A DNA stretch of 64,000 nt from Prochlorococcus sp. AG-402-I21. Its GTDB lineage: Bacteria > Cyanobacteriota > Cyanobacteriia > PCC-6307 > Cyanobiaceae. The DNA lies in assembly GCA_003216955.1 (NCBI GenBank), contig QCHZ01000007.1, positions 1 through 64,000 of the forward strand. Reading direction: 5' to 3'. Under the pieces are notes generated by a model. The model was not told the origin of the DNA and made no database searches. It saw only the letters and a list, made by a program, of their open reading frames with translations. How positions within the stretch are numbered: the stretch's first letter is position 1; every line of letters begins with the position of its first letter. A program made the position numbers and the translations under genes. Of the stretch, positions 18,978-27,537 are shown one piece after another.

Positions 18978-19521
18978 ATACATATTTTATAGAAGAAATT
19001 AAAGTAAGAAATAATGCTATCCAGAATGAGATATATCCAATTTTATTAATAATATAAATGGTATGAATTGTACCCCAACTTTTTGGCCATAATAATAGAA
19101 TTATACTGGTAAATTGAAAAGTAGTTTTATATTTCCCTAGAGCTGAGGCTGGAGCACCTGATGTCTTATCAGATCGCCAACTAGTTATTAAGAGTTCTCT
19201 CGATATTGTTAACCAGATAGCCCATAATGGCACTAGATTCTCATGGACTAACCAAATCATTGGACCAATAAGGAGGATCTTATCTGCTAGTGGATCCAAC
19301 TTTGCGCCAAAAACAGACTTAAGATCATATTTACGTGCAAAATATCCGTCAAGAAAATCAGTAAGACCAGCCATAAGAATTAGAAAAATAAAAAATTCAT
19401 TATTACCATTACTTAGTGAAATAATTATTGGTAATCCAAGTAATATTCTTGATATTGTAAGTCCATTTATAATTCTAGGCCAAGTAATAAATCTTTTTGA
19501 ATTGATAGTTTTCTTGTTCAT
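18949..19521 (-). CDS. pgsA: CDP-diacylglycerol--glycerol-3-phosphate 3-phosphatidyltransferase
   Basis: PgsA makes phosphatidylglycerophosphate, precursor of phosphatidylglycerol, which thylakoid photosystems need. The 190 aa membrane protein has the CDP-alcohol phosphotransferase signature DFLDGYFARKYDLKS, then AKLDPLADK. Several hydrophobic spans follow. The gene tail overlaps that of the CSP41-like gene on the other strand. Confidence 0.94.
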   Translation of the reverse strand: MNKKTINSKRFITWPRIINGLTISRILLGLPIIISLSNGNNEFFIFLILMAGLTDFLDGYFARKYDLKSVFGAKLDPLADKILLIGPMIWLVHENLVPLWAIWLTISRELLITSWRSDKTSGAPASALGKYKTTFQFTSIILLLWPKSWGTIHTIYIINKIGYISFWIALFLTLISSIKYVFNHKEDHQN

Positions 19522-19619
19522 TTTACTTTTGATCTTTTGTGGTAAATTTGTTTAAAAATCTTTAAGAATAGTCATTGTATAACATATTATATTAAACTAA
19601 GAATTAATGGATAGAAACC

Positions 19620-19700
19620 ATGACTACATTTCTCATCTTTATGTTTTTCTTATCATTGGGGGCTATGGCATTTATTGTAAAGAAATTAGATCAGGAATAA
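19620..19700 (+). CDS. Putative 26 aa single-span membrane peptide
   Basis: An ATG-started ORF of 26 codons encodes one hydrophobic helix (about residues 3-20) with a charged KKLDQE tail. Size and form resemble the tiny accessory subunits of photosystems or cytochrome b6f, but I do not recognise it as any known one. It lies 35 bases upstream of the PCC-glutaredoxin gene, on the same strand. Short ORFs can arise by chance in AT-rich DNA. Confidence 0.4.
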   Translation: MTTFLIFMFFLSLGAMAFIVKKLDQE

Positions 19701-19734
19701 TTTAAAAGCTTTAAACATTAATAACATTAATCTA

Positions 19735-20334
19735 ATGGAGCATTTTTTTTATAATTTTCCTGAAGGAATAGATGTTTATAATTCATTAAATGAGTTGCAT
19801 AAACATCATAAATCTATATCATTTTTAATAAGCGCAGTTGGTGATCTTTCAAAAGTTTCATTCAAATGCCCTTTAAATGATAAACCGGTAATTTTTGAAA
19901 AGAAATTAGAGATAATTAGTTTAAGTGGCTACATAAAATCAACCCAGTCTCATGTTCACATAAGCGTATCAGATGAAAATTGCAGAGTATTCGGTGGACA
20001 TCTTCTTCCTGGAACCATTGTTCTTAAATCATTAGATGTCTTGATTGGGGTCATCCCTCATCTTAATAAGAGATCATTTGTTAATTCTAAATATAGTCCT
20101 GAAAATGTTGATATTTATGTTCTTCCTAATTGCCCATGGTCAAAAAGAGCTATTAAACTTCTTGAATCTCACAATATTATATATAATTCTTATTTAATTA
20201 CTAATGATGAAGAATTTAAAAAAATCAGTAATAAATCTTCTAGTTTGACTTTCCCACAAATATTTATAAAAAATCGATTTATAGGTGGTTATTCTGAACT
20301 TTCAAATTTATTTGTTAACGGTGATTTGAATTAA
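19735..20334 (+). CDS. PCC/DUF296 domain fused to a monothiol glutaredoxin-like domain
   Basis: A 199 aa soluble protein with two domains. Residues about 20-115 match the plant-and-prokaryote-conserved (PCC, DUF296) fold: ISFLISAVGDLSKVSFKCP, then SLSGYI, SHVHISVSD and FGGHLLPGTIV with the clustered histidines. Residues about 125-195 match a glutaredoxin: DIYVLPNCPWSKRAIKLLE with active site CPWS (Cys133), TFPQIFI with the cis-Pro, and GGYSEL for glutathione contact. I know of no standard protein with this pairing. The PCC His cluster could bind a metal and the Grx a glutathione or Fe-S cluster. Function is unknown. Confidence 0.75.
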   Translation: MEHFFYNFPEGIDVYNSLNELHKHHKSISFLISAVGDLSKVSFKCPLNDKPVIFEKKLEIISLSGYIKSTQSHVHISVSDENCRVFGGHLLPGTIVLKSLDVLIGVIPHLNKRSFVNSKYSPENVDIYVLPNCPWSKRAIKLLESHNIIYNSYLITNDEEFKKISNKSSSLTFPQIFIKNRFIGGYSELSNLFVNGDLN

Positions 20335-20553
20335 CATATTTATTAATCTCTTTTTTTTGGATTTATTATGGTCTCTATTCTTTATGATTATCTAATTTAT
20401 AAATTTATATCCTTTTTTAATATGATAATTAAATATCAATGAAATTTATCTAATTTACATATGTTGTATATAGTATCTATATAGATGTTTTTTTGCTCAT
20501 ATTTATTTACTAATTATCTTTATTAGATTTATTATTTATTAAAAATATAATTT

Positions 20554-21441
20554 ATGGATAATCTTTTATCTATTAAACCTTTATGTGATGAAGATATTGA
20601 TTTTGTGACTGAAATATCTAGAAAAGAAGGTTTTGCTCCAGGAGTTGGCGATTTAGGGATATATAAAAATACGGACAAACAAGGACTTTGGGTAGGTTGG
20701 TTCAATGATAATCCTATTGGCTGCATTGCAGGCGTTCGATATAACCAATATTACGGATTTCTCGGATTGTTTTTAGTAATTGAGAAGTATAGAGGCAGAG
20801 GTTTTGGCCTTCAGCTTTGGGAAAAGGCCTTAAGTCATTTAAGTGATTTACCATGTGTTGGTTTAGAGGCAGCTCCTGATAGAATTACTGATTACTCAAA
20901 ATGGGGATTTACGATTTCCTCGAAAACAACTAGATGGCAATGGCTCGGCGATGGAAATTTACTTGAAGTAAACTCTAAGAATGATGAGATAAATGATTTC
21001 AGATTTGTTGAGGGCTCTTCAATTCCTCAATATGCAGTAGAAAGGTTTGACGAGAAGAGAGAGACAACGCCTAGACCTCATTTTTTATCGGATTGGCTGA
21101 ATCATCCAGCTGGAAATGTAATAGCAGTTATTGATAAAGAAAACCGATGTCATGGCTTTGGGAGAATAAGACCATGTCTCTTACAAAACGGAGATGGATG
21201 GAGAATTGGGCCTTTAATGGCTGATAATCCCAAGCTTTTAAAAATTTTATTGAAGAAATTAATTGAGAGTCATCCTGGATTGATAATTATCGACGCTCCT
21301 GGTCTCAATAAGTCGGCCTCTGATGTTTTTAAAAACCTAGGTTTCAAATCAGAATCGGAAACTTTCAGAATGTATAGAGGTTCTCAACCTCCGGTTTCTA
21401 TGAATGATGTTTATGGTTTAGCTTGCTTGGAATTGGGTTAA
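20554..21441 (+). CDS. GNAT acetyltransferase, YitH-like two-domain type
   Basis: A 295 aa protein. The N-terminal GNAT domain (residues 1-130) has the acetyl-CoA loop VIEKYRGRGFGLQLWEKAL. The C-terminal half (about residues 150-290) resembles the second acetyltransferase-like domain of YitH-family proteins (GFGRIRPCL, IGPLMADNP). Substrate is unknown. A 219-base AT-rich gap precedes it, in which I see no gene. Confidence 0.82.
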   Translation: MDNLLSIKPLCDEDIDFVTEISRKEGFAPGVGDLGIYKNTDKQGLWVGWFNDNPIGCIAGVRYNQYYGFLGLFLVIEKYRGRGFGLQLWEKALSHLSDLPCVGLEAAPDRITDYSKWGFTISSKTTRWQWLGDGNLLEVNSKNDEINDFRFVEGSSIPQYAVERFDEKRETTPRPHFLSDWLNHPAGNVIAVIDKENRCHGFGRIRPCLLQNGDGWRIGPLMADNPKLLKILLKKLIESHPGLIIIDAPGLNKSASDVFKNLGFKSESETFRMYRGSQPPVSMNDVYGLACLELG

Positions 21442-21453
21442 GAATTTATGTTT

Positions 21454-21657
21454 TCATCCATTGGAATTTGATTTTCCTCTGTGAATTTGTTTTTCTTCAT
21501 TCAATTGAGTTTCTAATTGATCAATAAGTGTCGTAACTAATGATTGGAATTCTGGTTGACATCCTCTGAATGCAGCTTTATGTCTTATTGATTCGTTCCT
21601 TGTTCTTAGATCAGTAAGCATCAGCTGCAACGCGTCAATTTTAGCGTTGGTGTTCAT
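21454..21657 (-). CDS. Small conserved-looking helical protein (67 aa)
   Basis: A 67 aa polar protein predicted to be two helices (KIDALQLMLTDLRTRNESIRHK and SLVTTLIDQLETQLNEEK). No membrane span or cysteine pair is present apart from one Cys. I do not recognise a family. It ends 13 bases from the convergent acetyltransferase gene, fitting the tight packing expected of a real gene. Confidence 0.6.
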   Translation of the reverse strand: MNTNAKIDALQLMLTDLRTRNESIRHKAAFRGCQPEFQSLVTTLIDQLETQLNEEKQIHRGKSNSNG

Positions 21658-21678
21658 AGTGAATTTAAGTTTTTATAG

Positions 21679-22347
21679 TCAGATACTAAACGCCTTTATT
21701 GCCTTACTCATATTTGTTTTAGGATTGTCTTCGCTACTAGTAATCTCGACAATTTTTTTTATCGAATCTCTTGTTTTTAGAGCTTCTATACAGGCTTTTG
21801 CTACAAGTCTTCTGGGGATCGAACCTTCTTCTTGGGTTTTTTCACCTGAAAACAAAATGTTCTGATTTTTTAAATTAGTTTCATTTTCATTCAAGCCGCC
21901 AGGACGAATGACTGTCCAATCTAAACCACTTCTTTGAAGTGATCTCTCACCTAATCTTTTCCATATAAGAATGAGACCAAATAAATTTAGAGGGTGTATA
22001 AATTTGCCTGCACAAAGTGAACTAACAAGAACAACCCTTTTTAGCTTTTGTCTCTTACAGCTTTCAATCTGTTTTTTGATATTTAAATAATCTACTTTTG
22101 CTGGACCTGTTAAATCGATAGATGGCCTCGCACCTGTTGCTATAACAAGGCTCTCACAACCCTGTAATGCATAATCAAGTGTGGTTCCATTGGTGTCAGA
22201 TAAAACGTACCTCTCACAATCTTTTATTGATTCAGGAATCTCAGACTGTGATCTAACTATCAATCTCACCCCATATCCAGCTGATTTTGCTTCTTCTGCT
22301 ACTCGAAAACCTGTTTTTCCTGAAGCTCCTGTTATGGCTAATTTCAT
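21679..22347 (-). CDS. Atypical SDR, NAD(P)H-binding protein
   Basis: A 222 aa Rossmann-fold protein: ITGASGKTGFRVAEEA at the N-terminus binds NAD(P). LVIATGARPSIDLTGPAKVDYLN and VVLVSSLCAGK follow, then LDWTVIRPGGL. It belongs to the group related to Ycf39 and plant Tic62-like SDRs, which often lack the YxxxK pair, as here. Ycf39-like proteins help photosystem assembly, but this one cannot be assigned a partner. Confidence 0.8.
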   Translation of the reverse strand: MKLAITGASGKTGFRVAEEAKSAGYGVRLIVRSQSEIPESIKDCERYVLSDTNGTTLDYALQGCESLVIATGARPSIDLTGPAKVDYLNIKKQIESCKRQKLKRVVLVSSLCAGKFIHPLNLFGLILIWKRLGERSLQRSGLDWTVIRPGGLNENETNLKNQNILFSGEKTQEEGSIPRRLVAKACIEALKTRDSIKKIVEITSSEDNPKTNMSKAIKAFSI

Positions 22348-22424
22348 TTGAACTAAATTTCTTTTCTATTTTTCTAGCAAGAATTAGACATTTTTGTTGA
22401 GATAATAAAATTAATAGATTATTA

Positions 22425-23078
22425 TTAAGCTTTTGAGCAAATTATTGGTTTCTTTCTATTTGGGTAAAGTTCCTTACACAATTTACAGACTGTACCATTA
22501 CAACCTCTCGCTGAGCAATATTCTCTTCCGTAAAAAATAATTTGTAGATGTAATTTATTCCAAAGATATTTAGGAAATAATCTTTTTAAATCTTTTTCAG
22601 TCTGGATAACATTTTTACCTGAAGTTAGTCCCCATCTCTGAGATAATCTATGTATGTGTGTATCCACAGGAAATGACGGGATACCAAACACTTGAGACAT
22701 AACAACACTTGCTGTCTTATGACCAACTCCTGGCAGCGATTCAAGTTCTTGAAATGAATTTGGGACTATATTATTATATTTTTTATGAATAATTTTTGAT
22801 AAGTTATAAATATTTTTTGCTTTTGTTTTTGCAAGTCCAAGTTGTTTTATATAATGATATATTTTCTTCTCACCTAATTTATACATTTCCTCTGCAGAGT
22901 TGGCAACATTAAAAAGTTCTTTAGTTAATTCATTGACTTTTTTATCAGTTGATTGTGCACTTAATACAACCGCTACGAGCAGTGTGAATCCATTCTGATT
23001 ATCTAAAGGTATGGGGGTCTCAGGATAAAATTCCTCAAGTCGCTTAATTATTATTTTTACCCTTTCATTTTTTTTCAT
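22425..23078 (-). CDS. nth: Endonuclease III (DNA glycosylase/AP lyase)
   Basis: Nth removes oxidised pyrimidines and nicks abasic sites. The 217 aa protein has the helix-hairpin-helix LPGVGHKTASVV (catalytic Lys) and FPVDTHIHRLSQRWGL (catalytic Asp). The C-terminal Fe-S loop has four cysteines in the pattern C-x4-C-x4-C-x2-C (YCSARGCNGTVCKLC), unlike the C-x6-C-x2-C-x5-C of the E. coli enzyme. The cluster may still form, using the extra Cys. Confidence 0.93.
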   Translation of the reverse strand: MKKNERVKIIIKRLEEFYPETPIPLDNQNGFTLLVAVVLSAQSTDKKVNELTKELFNVANSAEEMYKLGEKKIYHYIKQLGLAKTKAKNIYNLSKIIHKKYNNIVPNSFQELESLPGVGHKTASVVMSQVFGIPSFPVDTHIHRLSQRWGLTSGKNVIQTEKDLKRLFPKYLWNKLHLQIIFYGREYCSARGCNGTVCKLCKELYPNRKKPIICSKA

Positions 23079-23264
23079 TGCAATACGAATATTTTTGGTT
23101 TTAATTCATCTAATTAAAACCTTTTTTCTAAAGCCAATGGCTAGACTTGAAAATATAATGTATCATTTTATACCTATCCCTGTGACGTATGTCCATTAAA
23201 TTTTTATTTTGTGGTTAGTTTGCTTTTAATGGATTTCCAGTGAATAGAATGAAAAAAAATACTT

Positions 23265-24326
23265 TTGGTGAATACTGAATTAGAAATCCATAATCTATGG
23301 CATAAGTTTAATCCTAATAATAATAATAATTGGGTTTTAAAAGATATTAATTTTTCTCTAAGACCTGGAGAATTAGTTGGTTTGTTAGGTCCTTCTGGTT
23401 GCGGGAAAACCACCCTTCTAAGGTTAATAGCAGGTTTTGAGAAGCCTAAACGAGGAATAATAAAAAAAACTGGGCAAATAATTTCTGATGATAATTATCT
23501 TCTCTCTCCTGAGCGAAGACAAATAGGGATGGTTTTTCAAGACTATGCTCTTTTCCCTCATTTAAATGTTTGGGAAAATGTTTGCTTTGGCATAAATAAG
23601 AAAGAACAATCAATTAAAAGAGCAAATTGGCTATTGAATCTATTGGATATTTATGAGTTTAAAAAAAGATATCCACATGAACTTTCAGGCGGACAAAGTC
23701 AAAGAGTTGCATTGGCTCGTGCTCTAGCTCCTGGCACCTCTTTGGTTTTACTTGACGAACCCTTCTGCTCTTTAGATGTTGAAGTGAGATCTAGATTGAG
23801 GTCGGAACTTTCTTCAGTTCTAAAATCCTGCTCAGCCTCTGCGATTTTAGTAACTCACGATCCTCATGAAGCATTAGCTATTTGTGATCGGGTGGCTGTC
23901 TTAAGAAGTGGAGAAATTCAGCAATACTCAACTCCTTTTGATATGGTTTCAAACCCATCAAATAATTTTATAGGTCAATTCGTATTGCAAAAAAATATTT
24001 TGCCTATTCAATATATTGATGATTCGTATTCTACATGTCTTGGTAAATTGACTTTGCCAAGACAAGCATCGATTTCGTCAAAATCTATTTGTATGTTTGA
24101 TAAAAATGCTATTAGGATCAAACCTTCTTCAAATAATTTCTTCACTGTTATATCAAAGGAATATCGGATTAATCATTATGTCTATACTGTGATATCTGAT
24201 ACTCTAAAGTTAAGATCAGAGATGAGCTTGAATACAAACTTATCTATTGGAGATAAATGTAAAGTTGAAACAATTCACGAAAAAGATTTTTTAGTTCTAC
24301 CTGAAAATATTAAATCAAGATTCTAA
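23265..24326 (+). CDS. futC: ABC transporter ATP-binding protein, ferric iron (FutC/AfuC)-like
   Basis: A 353 aa ATPase, started by TTG at 23265 or the adjoining GTG. It shows Walker A GPSGCGKTT, Q-loop FQDYALFP, signature LSGGQSQR and Walker B LVLLDEPF. A C-terminal TOBE-like regulatory domain (about residues 240-350) follows. Residue pattern fits ATPases for ferric iron, such as FutC, that energise a permease elsewhere. Spermidine or sulfate importers are alternatives. No permease or binding protein is adjacent. Ferritin lies 174 bases downstream, supporting an iron role. Confidence 0.72.
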   Translation: MVNTELEIHNLWHKFNPNNNNNWVLKDINFSLRPGELVGLLGPSGCGKTTLLRLIAGFEKPKRGIIKKTGQIISDDNYLLSPERRQIGMVFQDYALFPHLNVWENVCFGINKKEQSIKRANWLLNLLDIYEFKKRYPHELSGGQSQRVALARALAPGTSLVLLDEPFCSLDVEVRSRLRSELSSVLKSCSASAILVTHDPHEALAICDRVAVLRSGEIQQYSTPFDMVSNPSNNFIGQFVLQKNILPIQYIDDSYSTCLGKLTLPRQASISSKSICMFDKNAIRIKPSSNNFFTVISKEYRINHYVYTVISDTLKLRSEMSLNTNLSIGDKCKVETIHEKDFLVLPENIKSRF

Positions 24327-24500
24327 ATAGTTTAGGTTTATAGAAGAATTATATTAATACTTTTTTCGCAATTGAGATTCATTATCAAATAAATAAATTT
24401 TAAAATCTAGTTTTCTAACAACAAAATGATACAAAAAGAGTTACAATTCAATTGAACAAAAAATTAGTTTTTGTGTTCTCTGACCTAGCTTTTTTTTGTT

Positions 24501-25052
24501 ATGCAATCAGCCACATCCAATTCAATAGGTCTTAACGTGGGTCCCTCTGGCCGTGCAATTGCACAGCCTATGGATATTGATCTACTTGAGGCTCTTTATC
24601 AACATACATCTCTTGAAAGAGTATCAAGTGCACAATATCTAGCTATGTCACTTTGGTTCCTAGAAAGAGAACTTAGAGGGTTTTCTTCATTTTTTAAGAA
24701 AGAGTCTTTATCTGAACAGGAGCATGGCTTTAATTTCGCTAAATACATGATTGCTCGCGGACAAACTGTTGAACTTGATGAAGTAACTAAACCAATACAA
24801 GAATGGAAGACGGTTCAGGAATTAGTTGCTTTGTCTTTCCAAATGGAGGCTGACGTAACAACATCTGTTCAACAACTTTATGCATTGGCAGAGAGGTCAA
24901 ATGATACTCGTACTACGGTTTTTCTTGATCCTGTTATAGATGAGCAAATCCGATCAGAAGATGAAATGGCTTATCTTCTTGGTAAAGTTAAATTTGCTAA
25001 TAATGATCCCTCAGCATTGTTCATTATTGATAACGAATTAAATATTAATTAA
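24501..25052 (+). CDS. ftn: Bacterial ferritin
   Basis: A 183 aa four-helix iron-storage protein. Ferroxidase residues are visible: the helix A Glu in EALYQHTSLERVSSAQYLAM, the Glu/His pair in SLSEQEHGFNFAKYM, and further Glu residues in FQMEADVTT and DEQIRSEDEM. It has no heme-ligand Met typical of bacterioferritin in an obvious place. The N-terminal tail is longer than usual by about 20 residues. A Crp/Fnr regulator and an iron-type ABC ATPase are neighbours. Confidence 0.93.
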   Translation: MQSATSNSIGLNVGPSGRAIAQPMDIDLLEALYQHTSLERVSSAQYLAMSLWFLERELRGFSSFFKKESLSEQEHGFNFAKYMIARGQTVELDEVTKPIQEWKTVQELVALSFQMEADVTTSVQQLYALAERSNDTRTTVFLDPVIDEQIRSEDEMAYLLGKVKFANNDPSALFIIDNELNIN

Positions 25053-25067
25053 ATTTTTCTGTTGAAA

Positions 25068-25352
25068 TTATATTTGTTGAAGAGAATTAGATCTTTTAGT
25101 TATTTCTAATAGAAACTCTAAAGATAAATTTTGAGAATTTTTTTTGAACATTTTTTCAGAAATATTTAATATTTTTAATCTTTTTTTATTTAGTTTTTCA
25201 AGTTCAATTTTCAATCTTCTCGATAGTTTTTCGTTATGACAAGTCTTTAGTGAGCTATTGATATTATTTGATCTACTTCTTATATATTCTATTTCTTTGC
25301 AGAGTGATAAAACAATAGATTCGGAATAGGATATTAGATATTTATTCATCAT
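25068..25352 (-). CDS. Small helical protein of unknown function (94 aa)
   Basis: A 94 aa Lys/Ser/Asn-rich protein, largely helical (KIELEKLNKKRLKILNISEKMFKK). No domain is recognised. It starts three bases after the end of the Crp/Fnr gene on the same strand, so it is likely co-transcribed with that regulator. It is convergent with ferritin. Confidence 0.6.
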   Translation of the reverse strand: MMNKYLISYSESIVLSLCKEIEYIRSRSNNINSSLKTCHNEKLSRRLKIELEKLNKKRLKILNISEKMFKKNSQNLSLEFLLEITKRSNSLQQI

Positions 25353-25355
25353 TGG

Positions 25356-25952
25356 TTATGCTGTCAATGGTGATGATTCAATGAATTCAGGCGAAAGACT
25401 AAGAGTTGGATCACCTGATGGTGCTTTTAATAAATCTGCTGTCCTAAGTCTTGAAATTAAACGAGTTGATGTAACCCTTGTCGATCCAATTAACTCTCCA
25501 ATCCTTTCATGAGTAAGCCTAAAAGGTAATTGACACCAATCACCGCATCTTCTACCTAGTCTGTTAACTAATAAGGCAAATAGAGCTTGTAGTCTTTGCT
25601 CAGCATTTCCTAAGTGCCTAATTCTAAGAAGCTGGAGAGTCCATTCGTTTACAGCGTCATATCCTCCAGCCTCTACTGATGTTTCAGCATCGCTTACAAA
25701 GCAAAGAGGTGTTAAGGCTTCTACACATACACCTTCACTACATAGTCGGTCTGTTCTTAGTTGATCACCAGACTGCAAGAAAGCCAATGTCATTCCTTCA
25801 GTTTCTTCACAAGGACAATAAACACGAGCTATTCCATCCAAAACTTCCAAGCAAGTATCTCCTCTTCTTGAGGAAGGATCTATTAGCACCGATTGTCCGG
25901 TTGCCATCCGAACCGCTGATGAGGGTGTTTCTGTGTAGCTTCTGAAGCTCAT
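25356..25952 (-). CDS. Crp/Fnr-family transcriptional regulator
   Basis: A 198 aa protein; I choose the ATG at 25952 (MSFRSY). An ATG-like start three codons earlier is possible. The N-terminal cupin-like sensor (about residues 20-110) has no cAMP-binding Arg-Ser pair that I can see. It holds several cysteines (CPCEE, LCSEGVCVEAL, PLCFV) that might bind a metal or Fe-S cluster. The C-terminal winged helix is clear: LTHERIGELIGSTRVTSTR is the recognition HTH. Position beside ferritin suggests iron- or redox-responsive control, which is inference. The next small ORF is coupled. Confidence 0.85.
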   Translation of the reverse strand: MSFRSYTETPSSAVRMATGQSVLIDPSSRRGDTCLEVLDGIARVYCPCEETEGMTLAFLQSGDQLRTDRLCSEGVCVEALTPLCFVSDAETSVEAGGYDAVNEWTLQLLRIRHLGNAEQRLQALFALLVNRLGRRCGDWCQLPFRLTHERIGELIGSTRVTSTRLISRLRTADLLKAPSGDPTLSLSPEFIESSPLTA

Positions 25953-26171
25953 TAAAATCAAAAGGAGCTTTACGAGTTTCTAATTTACACAATTTTGAAA
26001 GCTTTTTGCAACCGATTCTCAATAGCAACAAGCTCTTGAGATCTTTTAGCATCGAATGTATAAAAAATCACATCAATAGGCAATGTTTTAACCACTTTTC
26101 TGGTTTTGAGTTAGTTATTTGTGACATTAGTGTTCTCAGCTTTGTATTGTTTCTACCAAGACATTGCATGA

Positions 26172-26196
26172 AAAAAGGCCCTCGAGGGGCCTTTTT
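26172..26196 (-). terminator. Intrinsic terminator of pcb
   Basis: A 10-bp stem (AAAAAGGCCC / GGGCCTTTTT) with a five-base loop, followed by a T-run when read on the minus strand. It lies 32 bases after the pcb stop, and its strength suits a highly expressed gene. Confidence 0.88.
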
Positions 26197-26227
26197 CTCA
26201 CTAATAAGTTAAAAATTAGTTTAATAA

Positions 26228-27286
26228 TCAACCGTTAGTGATTTTCGCGTTTTCCATATTGTCGAACGCTTTACCTACGCGTCTGAAGTCAAATCCCATA
26301 GCTCTTAATGCATGCCAGAGATGTCCCTGGATGAAGAAGAAGCCAAGATAGAAATGAACATTTGCTAACCAAGCTCTCGCAGTGTGAGCTCCAGTAGCAA
26401 GTGATGCGTCGGTATCAACAAAGTAAGGAGCGAAATCAAACTTAAGTTGAAGTACATCTCCAAAAAATTCAGTTGAATAAACTGTTGTGTTTGTTGAACT
26501 CCAGAAAGCTGCAACAAGCGCACAGTAACCAACACCAGCTAGTGAGTATGAAAGAACTGCTTCCGCAGAAAGCAATCCTTTGCCTTTGAATTCTGTGTAC
26601 TCACCAAATTGCTTGGTGATGATGTGGAATGCACCACCAATTATTTGGAAAAATGCAAGGAAAGCATGACCACCCATAACATCTTCCAAACTATTAATTT
26701 GAAGGAAATCAGCTTGGTGATTCCAGATCATTCCTAAATCTAGGTTGTAAGAAACTGTACGAGTAGCTCCTAAAGCAGTATCCCAAATACCATGATATTG
26801 AGCCCATTCAACGAATTGAATGTTCGCTAAACCTAAGAAAATTAGGTGGTGACCAAGAATAAATGTAAGTTTGTCTGGATCGTCCCACTCGAAGTCAAAC
26901 TTTTTAGGACGACTTCCTTCAGGATAATTTCCTAAATCTCCGTCATATCTTGTGGAGTGAAGAATTCCACCAGCACCAAGAACACCAGAGAAGATTAGGT
27001 GAAGTACAGCAATAACTGTGCAACCGTAAGGTTCAGTTATTACTCCGTTTTCGATTCCACCTATTCCAAGTTGTGCAAGGTGAGGCAAGCAGATCAAGTT
27101 TTGATTACCCATCGCAACGGATGAGTCATAACGAGCTAGCTCAAATAAAGTGAACGCACCTGCCCAGAACATCATCAAACCAGCATGGGCAGCATGCGCA
27201 GCGATGAATTTTCCGGAGCGATTGGCCGTCCCTGAATTACCCGCGTACCAGTCATAGGTAACGCTAGGATTCCCGTAGGTCTGCAC
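26228..27286 (-). CDS. pcb: Pcb divinyl-chlorophyll a/b-binding antenna protein
   Basis: A 352 aa thylakoid membrane protein of the CP43/IsiA/Pcb family. It starts at GTG with MQTYGNP, typical of Pcb. Six hydrophobic spans hold conserved His ligands, as in AAHAAHAGLMMFWAGAF, ILGHHLIFLG and VHFYLGFFFIQGHLWHALR. Only a short loop separates spans five and six, unlike the large loop of CP43 (PsbC). It binds chlorophylls and feeds photosystem I or II. IsiA is the alternative name within the family, but the start and context favour Pcb. A strong terminator follows; about 250 bases of upstream DNA hold its promoter. Confidence 0.94.
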   Translation of the reverse strand: MQTYGNPSVTYDWYAGNSGTANRSGKFIAAHAAHAGLMMFWAGAFTLFELARYDSSVAMGNQNLICLPHLAQLGIGGIENGVITEPYGCTVIAVLHLIFSGVLGAGGILHSTRYDGDLGNYPEGSRPKKFDFEWDDPDKLTFILGHHLIFLGLANIQFVEWAQYHGIWDTALGATRTVSYNLDLGMIWNHQADFLQINSLEDVMGGHAFLAFFQIIGGAFHIITKQFGEYTEFKGKGLLSAEAVLSYSLAGVGYCALVAAFWSSTNTTVYSTEFFGDVLQLKFDFAPYFVDTDASLATGAHTARAWLANVHFYLGFFFIQGHLWHALRAMGFDFRRVGKAFDNMENAKITNG

Positions 27287-27537
27287 GAGAAATAAACAAA
27301 GAACAGTAAGAGGATATATTTATAGGTCTGTAAGTTCCATATCCCTTCACATTGCTTATTGAAATTGTAGGTTTTGTACATATTTCAAGAACATCCGCTA
27401 CTAAATATGATCTACGTGTTATGGGTGGATATGGTGCTTAAACTCATTAGCATCACTGACATATCGGCATCTGCGTATAGTTAGAACACATTTCTTCCAA
27501 TTGAGTTTGTTATTTTGGAAACAAAGCTAATTAATTA

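Noticed and set aside
25807..26052. 81 aa frame at the start of the Crp/Fnr gene
   Set aside because: Overlaps the regulator in another frame; Crp motifs fix the true frame.
27175..27381. 68 aa minus-strand frame over the start of pcb
   Set aside because: Most of it lies in the pcb leader and in another frame of pcb; it has no recognisable domain.
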